The position numbers were made by a program, and so were the translations under genes. From NCBI RefSeq assembly GCF_002846205.1, contig NZ_PHKV01000005.1, positions 248,001 to 312,000 of the forward strand: a DNA stretch of 64,000 nucleotides, read 5' to 3'. The DNA comes from Xanthomonas prunicola (lineage in GTDB: Bacteria > Pseudomonadota > Gammaproteobacteria > Xanthomonadales > Xanthomonadaceae). Position 1 is the first letter of the stretch; every line of letters starts with the position of its first letter. This document shows, piece after piece, positions 57,271-64,000 of the stretch. The notes beneath the pieces are model-generated. The model searched no databases. It saw nothing but the letters and a program-made list of their open reading frames with translations, and was not told the origin of the DNA.

Positions 57271-59520
57271 ATGATCGGTTTTCTTCAACGCTATAACGTC
57301 GGCACCCGCCTTTCGGCCGCGTTCGGCTTCCTGATTCTGCTGTCCTGCGGCCTGGTGGTCGCTGGCCTGATGACCCTGACACAAGCGCGTGGGCACATGG
57401 ACTCGATCGTCAAGCACAATATGGCGATCCTCGAATATGTCGGCGAGATGCGCAGCGCCAGTGCAGACATTGCGATCAATGTTCGCAATATCGTCCTGCC
57501 AACCACGCAGGAAGAAAACCTCGGTTTTGCCAAGGTGATCGAGGAACAGTGGCAGCACTACAACCAAAACCACGACAAGCTCTACGCACGCCCGCCGGCC
57601 AACGCCACCGGTGCGCAGATGCGCCGGCAGATCGATACTGCGCGCGAAAAAGCCCGTATCGCCAATCAGCAGGTGATGGACCTGGGCTTGAACTACAAGC
57701 CCGATGAGGCGCTCAAGGTGTTGATGCAGCAGGCGGCACCGGCGAACCGACAATGGCAGGCCGCACTCGATGCGTACGCTGCCCGCCAGCGCACCCGTGG
57801 TGCAGCTGCCTATGCGGACGCGAATACCGCGATGGATCATGGCCGGGCGTTGCTGATCGCCGGCGGCATTGCGGTGATTGTGGTCAGCGGCCTGCTGGCC
57901 TGGCTGATCACCCGCAGCCTGACCCAGCCCTTGCACCGCGCCACCCGTGCCGCCGAGGCCATCGCCGAGGGCCGCCTGGACAGCAACGTGCACACCACCG
58001 CAACCGACGAGCCCGGACGCTTGCTCAGCGCCATGGCCAAGATGCAGACGCAGTTGCAGCGTTTCTCCAGCGAAACCACGCGGATGATCGAGCTGCACGC
58101 CGACAAGGACATGACGCACCGCATGCCGCAAGACTTCCCCGGCGTCTACGGCGACCTGAGCAAGGGCATCAACACCATGATGTTCGAGCACCTGGACGCC
58201 ATCGTCGATGCGATCGAAGTACTCAACGAATACGCCCGCGGCGATCTGCGCCGCGACGCACGGCGCCTGCCGGGTAGCCGCGCGGTGCTGCATCAATCGA
58301 TGGATGCAGCCAAGGCCAGCCTGCTGGCGATCAATACCGAGATCAAGCGACTGGCCAGCGCGGCTGCGGCCGGCGACTTCAGCGCACGCGGCGACGCGCA
58401 GCGGTTCGAGCACGATTTCCTGCGCATGGTGCAGGACCTCAACGCAATGATGGAAGTCAGCGACACCAGCCTGAGCAAGTTGTCGGCGCTGTTGCAGTCG
58501 ATCGCCGCCGGCGATCTCACTGCCCGCATGCACGGTCAGTTCCACGGCGTGTTCGCCAAGATGCGCGACGACGCCAATGCCACCACCGAACAGCTCACGC
58601 GCATCGTCGTGCGGATTCAGAGCGTGGCGAGCAACATCAGCGCAGCCACCGGCGAAATCGCCGCCGGCAATAACGACCTGTCGCAGCGTACCGAACAGCA
58701 GGCTGCCAGCCTGGAAGAAACCGCTGCCTCGATGGAAGAACTCACCTCCACCGTCAAGCAGAATGCCGAAAGCGCACGCCAGGCCAACCAGCTCGCCATC
58801 GGCGCCGCCAAGGTGGCCTCGCAGGGCGGCGAGATCGCCAGCAAGGTGGTCGACACCATGAGCGGGATCGAATCTTCGTCCAAGAAGATCGCCGACATCA
58901 TCAGCGTCATCGATGGCATCGCTTTCCAGACCAACATCCTGGCGTTGAATGCCGCAGTGGAAGCAGCACGCGCCGGCGAACAGGGCCGCGGCTTTGCCGT
59001 GGTCGCCTCGGAAGTCCGCACCTTGGCACAGCGGTCGGCCGGTGCCGCCAAGGAGATCAAGGACCTGATCGACGACTCGGTGCAACGCGTGGCCGAAGGC
59101 TCGCTGCTGGTGCACAGCGCCGGCACCACCATGGCCGAAATCGTCTCAAGCGTGCAGCGCGTGACCGACATCATGGGCGAGATCTCCGCCGCCTCGCAGG
59201 AGCAGTCCTCGGGCATCGAACAGGTCAACCAGACGGTAACCCAGATGGACGAAACCACCCAGCAGAATGCGGCGTTGGTGGAAGAAGCCACGGCTGCCGC
59301 ACGCGCACTGGAAGAACAGGCGGTCGGATTGACCGAGGCAGTGGCGGTCTTCAAGACCGATGGCAACGATGCCGCGCCTGTCTCGCGGGCGGCACCCGCA
59401 CGCCCGGCAGTGACGCCCGCGTTCAAGGCGACCGTCGTTGCGGCCGGGCGCGCCCCGGCCTCCAAGCCGCGCGTTGTGGTCGCCGCGCCCAGCAACGACA
59501 GCAGTTGGCAGGAGTTCTGA
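57271..59520 (+). CDS. Methyl-accepting chemotaxis protein 7 (4-helix sensor, GINTMMF linker)
   Basis: 749 residues. TM1 about 12-34, sensor about 36-190 with [27 protein letters not shown] helices similar to MCP 5 and 9, TM2 about 192-212. The stalk is of the second class ([28 protein letters not shown]), so the sensor is like MCP 5/9 but the stalk like MCP 4: a mosaic. GGCAGG precedes the ATG. It ends in SSWQEF. Confidence 0.93.
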   Translation: MIGFLQRYNVGTRLSAAFGFLILLSCGLVVAGLMTLTQARGHMDSIVKHNMAILEYVGEMRSASADIAINVRNIVLPTTQEENLGFAKVIEEQWQHYNQNHDKLYARPPANATGAQMRRQIDTAREKARIANQQVMDLGLNYKPDEALKVLMQQAAPANRQWQAALDAYAARQRTRGAAAYADANTAMDHGRALLIAGGIAVIVVSGLLAWLITRSLTQPLHRATRAAEAIAEGRLDSNVHTTATDEPGRLLSAMAKMQTQLQRFSSETTRMIELHADKDMTHRMPQDFPGVYGDLSKGINTMMFEHLDAIVDAIEVLNEYARGDLRRDARRLPGSRAVLHQSMDAAKASLLAINTEIKRLASAAAAGDFSARGDAQRFEHDFLRMVQDLNAMMEVSDTSLSKLSALLQSIAAGDLTARMHGQFHGVFAKMRDDANATTEQLTRIVVRIQSVASNISAATGEIAAGNNDLSQRTEQQAASLEETAASMEELTSTVKQNAESARQANQLAIGAAKVASQGGEIASKVVDTMSGIESSSKKIADIISVIDGIAFQTNILALNAAVEAARAGEQGRGFAVVASEVRTLAQRSAGAAKEIKDLIDDSVQRVAEGSLLVHSAGTTMAEIVSSVQRVTDIMGEISAASQEQSSGIEQVNQTVTQMDETTQQNAALVEEATAAARALEEQAVGLTEAVAVFKTDGNDAAPVSRAAPARPAVTPAFKATVVAAGRAPASKPRVVVAAPSNDSSWQEF

Positions 59521-59573
59521 ACCGACCGACAGCAGTGACTGAACCGAACTGGCCGGCCGCAATGCCGACCAAC

Positions 59574-59601
59574 TAAAGGCATATAAGGCCTCAGCCGATA
59601 G
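59574..59601 (+). promoter_or_regulatory. Sigma-28 (FliA) promoter of MCP 8
   Basis: TAAAGGCA, 12 bp, GCCGATAG, one base over the ideal spacing, 27 bp before the start codon. Confidence 0.65.
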
Positions 59602-59627
59602 CCTGCTTATCTCCATGAGAAGTGACG

Positions 59628-62090
59628 ATGACCACCTCACCCACGCCGTTGCCACAGACCGTTCCAGCTTCGCCACGCCGCTGGACCAGCCGTTGGGATG
59701 ACCTGGCCATCGCCAGGAAACTCGGCATCATCGGCGTGCTCGCGTTGGCCGGGATGGTGATCCCGGTGCTGCTCTACAGCGGCAAGCTCAACGAAAGCGT
59801 CGCCATCAGCAGCAATGAATTGCGCAGCTACGCACCGCTTGGCCAAATGCTGGGCCTGATCACCGACCTGCATGCCGCCCATGTGGATAGCGGAAGCGCC
59901 GCCAGTGCGGCGGCACAGCGCGCCGAGCGCGATCTCACCCAACTGCTCGCCACTACTGCCACCTTGCCTGGCTTCGAACGCAGCCAGAAGGAATTACTGG
60001 CCCTGCAGCAGCGCCACGTTGCCGGTGCCGCCGCCGCGGGCTATGCCGCCGTCAGCGAACAGGCCTTCTCCGCGCTCGATGCATTGCGCGACGACAGCCA
60101 GCTGGTCTACACCCCGTATATCGAGAGCTACCACCTGGTGGTTTCCACGCTGATCTATAGCCCCGAGACCACCGAATCGCTGACGCGCCTGGACGCCGCC
60201 AGCGACCCCTCGCAGGCGGGCGACAGCCGTACCATGCTGCGCGAACAACTCGATCAGCTTGCCCGAAACCATGCGCGTTTCCGCCATGAGCTGGACAAGG
60301 CAATGGGCCTGCTGGAACAGCCCGACCCTGCCCTGGCCGATGCCGCCAAGATCGAAGCCACCCAGGCAAGCGCAGCACTGGCCGCACTCGGTACCGCCCT
60401 GGACGGCAGCGATGCAAAAGCGGACGCACAGTGGAATGCCGCACTTGATGCACTTGGCCAGACCATGCGGGACCTCAGCAAGGTCTCGTTGCAGGCGCTG
60501 CAGCGGCAATCCGAACGCCACCTGGTCGACGCACGCAACGCGATGTGGCAAGCGATCGCCGGCCTGTCGGTGCTGGCGCTGCTGATCGTCGCGCTGGGCT
60601 GGTACACCTTGTCGCGCCTGACCCGTAACGTGCGCCGCGCCGCTGCAGTCGCGGCCAATATCGCGCAGGGCCAGCTGGACGATCATGTCGTCGCAGCCGA
60701 CCGCGACGAAACCGGGCAATTGCTCGCCACCATGCGCCGCATGCAGGAACAGCTGCAGCGCGTGCTGAGCGCGCAAAGCGACATGGCGCAACGCCACGAC
60801 GCCGGCCAGATCAGCTTCCGCATGCAGGCAGACAGTTTCCCCGGTGCTTACGCCACCATGGTGCGCGACACCAATGCGCTGGTTGGCTCGCACATCGCGG
60901 TCAAGATGAAACTCGCGCAGACCATGTCGCGCTACGCCATCGGTGACCTGAGCCAGGACATGGACCGTCTGCCCGGCGAAAAAGCCGTGCTCACCGACAC
61001 CATGGATACCGTCAAGGCCAACCTGTCGGCGATGAACAGCGAGATCAAGCTGCTCGCACAGGCCGCAGCCAATGGCGATTTCAGCGTGCGTGGCGATGCG
61101 CAGCGCTTCCAGTACGACTTCCGCGCGATGGTGGACAGCCTCAATCAGTTGATGGCCACTGCCGACGCGAACCTGCAGTCGCTCTCGACCGTGCTCCAGG
61201 CCATTGCCTCAGGCGATCTCACCACCCGCATGCACGGCGATTTCCACGGCGTGTTTGCGCGCATGCGCGACGACGCCAATGCCACCGTGATCCAGCTGGC
61301 CGATATTGTCGGGCGCATCCAGCACTCCACCGATGCCATCAACGACGCTGCCAGCGAAATCGCAACGGGTAATCAGGATTTGTCGCAGCGCACCGAACAG
61401 CAAGCGGCCAATCTGGAGGAAACCGCTGCCTCGATGGAAGAACTCACCTCCACCGTGCGCGACAACGCCGAGCATGCGCGCCGCGCAAACCAGTTGGTGG
61501 TGGGTGCGGCCACGGTCGCCTCGCAAGGCGGTGCGGTCGTCGGTGAGGTCGTCGGTACCATGGCCGGTATCCAGGCCGCGTCCAAGAAGATTGCCGACAT
61601 CATCAGCGTCATCGACGGCATTGCCTTCCAGACCAATATCCTGGCCTTGAACGCCGCAGTGGAAGCCGCGCGTGCTGGCGAACAAGGCCGTGGCTTTGCA
61701 GTCGTGGCCAGTGAAGTGCGCACGCTGGCGCAGCGCTCGGCCGGTGCGGCGAAAGAGATCAAGCAACTGATCGACGATTCGGTCAGCCGGGTCGAACACG
61801 GCAACCAGCTGGTCGGCCAGGCCGGTCGTACCATGCAAGAGATCGTCGATTCGGTGCAGAACGTCACCACCATCATGCGCGAGATCAGCGAGGCCTCGCA
61901 GCAGCAGTCGCAAGGCATCGAACAGGTCGGCCAGACCATCGCGCAGATGGATCAGGCCACCCAGCAGAACGCCGCGCTGGTGGAAGAAGCCACTGCAGCC
62001 GCCCGTTCGATGGAAGAACAGGCGCAGCAATTGCGCGATGCGGTGTCCGTGTTCCAGCTGCAGCGCAGCGGCCTGGGTCGCGCTGCCTGA
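59628..62090 (+). CDS. Methyl-accepting chemotaxis protein 8 (long helical sensor, no pentapeptide)
   Basis: 820 residues from ATG 59628 (GAGAAG 7 nt upstream); a GTG two codons earlier is possible. A Pro-rich cytoplasmic start leads to TM1 about 31-50. The periplasmic part is unusually long (about 52-303) and all helical (LGLITDLHAAHVDSGSAASA; TPYIESYHLVVSTLIYSPET), recalling nitrate/nitrite-type helical sensors, though I do not see a decisive motif. TM2 about 305-327. The signalling domain diverges near its end (VTTIMREISEASQQQSQGIEQVGQ), and the protein stops at RSGLGRAA without a xWxEF tail. Confidence 0.92.
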   Translation: MTTSPTPLPQTVPASPRRWTSRWDDLAIARKLGIIGVLALAGMVIPVLLYSGKLNESVAISSNELRSYAPLGQMLGLITDLHAAHVDSGSAASAAAQRAERDLTQLLATTATLPGFERSQKELLALQQRHVAGAAAAGYAAVSEQAFSALDALRDDSQLVYTPYIESYHLVVSTLIYSPETTESLTRLDAASDPSQAGDSRTMLREQLDQLARNHARFRHELDKAMGLLEQPDPALADAAKIEATQASAALAALGTALDGSDAKADAQWNAALDALGQTMRDLSKVSLQALQRQSERHLVDARNAMWQAIAGLSVLALLIVALGWYTLSRLTRNVRRAAAVAANIAQGQLDDHVVAADRDETGQLLATMRRMQEQLQRVLSAQSDMAQRHDAGQISFRMQADSFPGAYATMVRDTNALVGSHIAVKMKLAQTMSRYAIGDLSQDMDRLPGEKAVLTDTMDTVKANLSAMNSEIKLLAQAAANGDFSVRGDAQRFQYDFRAMVDSLNQLMATADANLQSLSTVLQAIASGDLTTRMHGDFHGVFARMRDDANATVIQLADIVGRIQHSTDAINDAASEIATGNQDLSQRTEQQAANLEETAASMEELTSTVRDNAEHARRANQLVVGAATVASQGGAVVGEVVGTMAGIQAASKKIADIISVIDGIAFQTNILALNAAVEAARAGEQGRGFAVVASEVRTLAQRSAGAAKEIKQLIDDSVSRVEHGNQLVGQAGRTMQEIVDSVQNVTTIMREISEASQQQSQGIEQVGQTIAQMDQATQQNAALVEEATAAARSMEEQAQQLRDAVSVFQLQRSGLGRAA

Positions 62091-62685
62091 GGCGACACCT
62101 GGCAGCTTGGCTGCATCGGGGCGCTGCGCTCACGCATGCGTCCCACACCGGCACGTTGCCGGCTGCCTGCGTCGGTCAGGCAATGGCGCCACGACGGCAC
62201 ACCATGCGAGCGCGTTTCGCCGGCCGCGTCCGATAGACCGCCTCTGATAGACCTCCGCTGCACGATCGCAGTCGCCGGATGAGCACTGGGCTGCGGCATG
62301 GGTGCACCCAAACGCCCCGCCGCGCGCAGTCTCCACGCCAGCCACCCTCCTCCGCGTGCGTCAAGAAGAAGTGAAGGCACCAATACCCGACATCTCCGAG
62401 ATGCCGGTTTGGCAGGCGTTTCCGGGCAGTTGTGCACGCCATCCTCACCTCAGTGACGCCTACCCATACGCTCCAGATCTGGCGAGTTCAGCCGCAATGC
62501 TCGCTGCCGTTACCAGATCCAAGCATGCATACCTGCCCTGCAATCGGTGATGTTGCGACCGTCACGTCGCAGATCTCGATGGATCGGTTCGACGCACGCC
62601 CGCACGAGCGCCAACAGCGTCTCCAGTACGCCGCCGCGCCCAGCGCATCGCCCCTTTCCTGCCCATCGCTCTCGAGATCCCAACC
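62091..62685. other. Intergenic region before MCP 9
   Basis: About 595 bp with no supported gene, no clear terminator and no good FliA-type promoter. Short open frames here have no ribosome binding site or domain. Confidence 0.45.
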
Positions 62686-64000
62686 ATGATCGCCCTTCTT
62701 CAACGCTACAACGTCGGCAAGCGCCTGACCTTTGCCTTCGGCACGCTGATCCTGCTGTCCTGCGCCCTGGTTGTCGCCGGCCTGTATACACTGGCGCAGG
62801 CGCGCCAAAGCCTGGATACGCTGACCAATCGCAACATGGTCATCGTCCAGCATCTGCAGGAAATGAACAACGCGGTGTCGGTCATCGCCGTGCAGCTGCG
62901 CAACATCGTGTTGCCGACGCCGGACGAAGAAAATCAACACTTCGTGTCGATCATCGAAGAGCAGCGCCGCATCTACAAGGATGCGCACGACAAGCTCTAC
63001 ACCTTCTCGGCAACGCCGGTGGCCCAGGCGATACGTGACAGGATCGATGCCAGCAACAAGGCCGCCCGCGCGCTCAACCAGCAGGTGATCGACCTGGACC
63101 TTGCCGGCAGGACCAACGAAGCGATGCCCTTGCTGTTGCAGCACGCCGCACCTGCCACGCAGGCCTGGCAGGACGCACTGCTGGAATATTCCGCGCTGCA
63201 ACGCCAGCGCGCCCAGGAAGCCAATGCGCTCGCCACCACGGCGATGACCCGCGGCCGTGCCATGTTGATTGGTGGCGGCTTGGCGGTTGTGCTGATCAGC
63301 GGCGTGCTCGCATGGCTGATCACCCGTAGCCTGGTGGTTCCGCTGACACGCGCCACCCGCGCTGCCGAAGCCATTGCCCAGGGCAAGTTGGACAACGACG
63401 TCAGCGCGCAGTCCAACGACGAAACCGGCCGGCTGTTGCACGCGATGGACGGCATGCAGGGCCAGCTGCGCAATCTGATTTCCGCACAGCTGGGCATGGC
63501 CAAGCGTCATGAAGAAGGCCAGATCAGCTTCCGCATGGATGCTGGTGCATTCCCCGGCGATTTCGGCCGCATGGCCAATGACACCAACGAGCTGGTGGCC
63601 GCGCACATCAAGGTCAAGATGCAGACCATCCACCTGATCGAGCGTTATGCCATCGGCGACCTGTCCGAAGACATGCCGCAACTGCCTGGCGAAAAAGCCG
63701 CCATCACCGCGGCGATGAACCAGGTCAAGCACAACCTGGGTACGATGAACACCGAGATCAAGCAACTGGCGCAGGCCGCGGCCAATGGTGACTTCACCGC
63801 ACGCGGCAATGCCGAGCAGTTCCAGTTCGATTTCCGCATCATGGTGGAAAGCCTCAACACCTTGATGGCCACCGCCGATGGCAATCTGCAGTCGCTCTCG
63901 GGCCTGTTGCAGTCGATCGCTGCAGGCGACCTCACCGCCCGCATGAGCGGTGAATATCAAGGCGTGTTTGCGCAGATGCGCGACGATGCCAATGCTACCG
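62686..64000 (+). CDS. Methyl-accepting chemotaxis protein 9 (3' end beyond window)
   Basis: The first about 438 codons of another receptor, open to the window end. It starts MIALLQRYNVGKRLTFAF; TM1 about 12-32, sensor with NNAVSVIAVQLRNIVLPT (compare MCP 5 and 7), TM2 about 192-212. The stalk is of the first class. 63434-63737 is identical to 52426-52729 in MCP 5, while the sensor has diverged. The signalling domain and the C-terminal tail lie outside the window. Confidence 0.9.
   Translation, partial: MIALLQRYNVGKRLTFAFGTLILLSCALVVAGLYTLAQARQSLDTLTNRNMVIVQHLQEMNNAVSVIAVQLRNIVLPTPDEENQHFVSIIEEQRRIYKDAHDKLYTFSATPVAQAIRDRIDASNKAARALNQQVIDLDLAGRTNEAMPLLLQHAAPATQAWQDALLEYSALQRQRAQEANALATTAMTRGRAMLIGGGLAVVLISGVLAWLITRSLVVPLTRATRAAEAIAQGKLDNDVSAQSNDETGRLLHAMDGMQGQLRNLISAQLGMAKRHEEGQISFRMDAGAFPGDFGRMANDTNELVAAHIKVKMQTIHLIERYAIGDLSEDMPQLPGEKAAITAAMNQVKHNLGTMNTEIKQLAQAAANGDFTARGNAEQFQFDFRIMVESLNTLMATADGNLQSLSGLLQSIAAGDLTARMSGEYQGVFAQMRDDANAT

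Noticed and set aside
57145..59115. Large antisense frames over the receptor genes, such as 656 codons opposite MCP 7
   Set aside because: They recur at the same relative place in each receptor because the receptors are paralogous; none has its own start signals.

Overview
The window looks like a chromosomal segment of a Xanthomonas species (gammaproteobacterium). The basis is the high GC, the flhB-flhA-flhF-fleN-fliA-cheY-cheZ-cheA order, a tandem array of chemoreceptors ending in xWQEF/xWAEF-type pentapeptides, a TonB-dependent receptor of the large xanthomonad type, and a putative effector with the C-terminal XVIPCD signal of the Xanthomonas bacteria-killing type IV secretion system. The genus is inferred from gene content and order; no rRNA or other marker is present.

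Layout. 1-12,150: the 3' part of an MHYT-GGDEF-EAL protein, then flagellar export genes (flhB, flhA), polar-number control genes (flhF, fleN/flhG), the flagellar sigma factor fliA and a first chemotaxis set (cheY, cheZ, cheA), closed by a 15-bp perfect hairpin. 12,150-23,350: an accessory island with almost all genes on the minus strand. It holds (i) a radical SAM / Tat-exported protein / membrane protein operon, (ii) a decayed IS3-family element, (iii) an XVIPCD lysozyme-RTX effector with a probable lipoprotein immunity partner and a further lipoprotein, (iv) a SymE-like toxin cassette with a structured leader, and (v) an AT-richer operon of a Fic-domain protein, a secreted protein and a lipoprotein. 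Imperfect inverted repeats bracket the island, and a second, direct-repeat pair brackets its effector/SymE part. 23,358-29,000: a TonB-dependent receptor and an S41-like peptidase homologue. 30,012-36,515: the second motility/chemotaxis operon (motC, motD, ParA-like, ParP/CheW-like with expanded internal repeats, STAS protein, cheY, cheA). 37,265-64,000: ten methyl-accepting chemotaxis protein (MCP) genes in one orientation (one a pseudogene, the last cut by the window end), interspersed with a small lipoprotein and an outer-membrane beta-barrel-like protein.

How it works together. FliA is encoded here, and FliA-type (sigma-28) promoter-like sites (TAAAG/TCAAG-like, N11-N12, GCCGNTA) precede motC, the STAS-cheY-cheA genes and several MCPs, so the late class of the regulon can be read directly from this window. 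The MCPs would signal through two architecturally different CheA kinases to CheY, with CheZ as phosphatase; ParA/ParP-like proteins probably place the arrays at the pole, as FlhF/FleN place the flagellum. No cheR, cheB or cheD is seen in the window. The most promising poorly described items are the radical SAM-Tat operon, the SymE cassette with its attenuator-like leader, and the Fic-secreted-lipoprotein operon.
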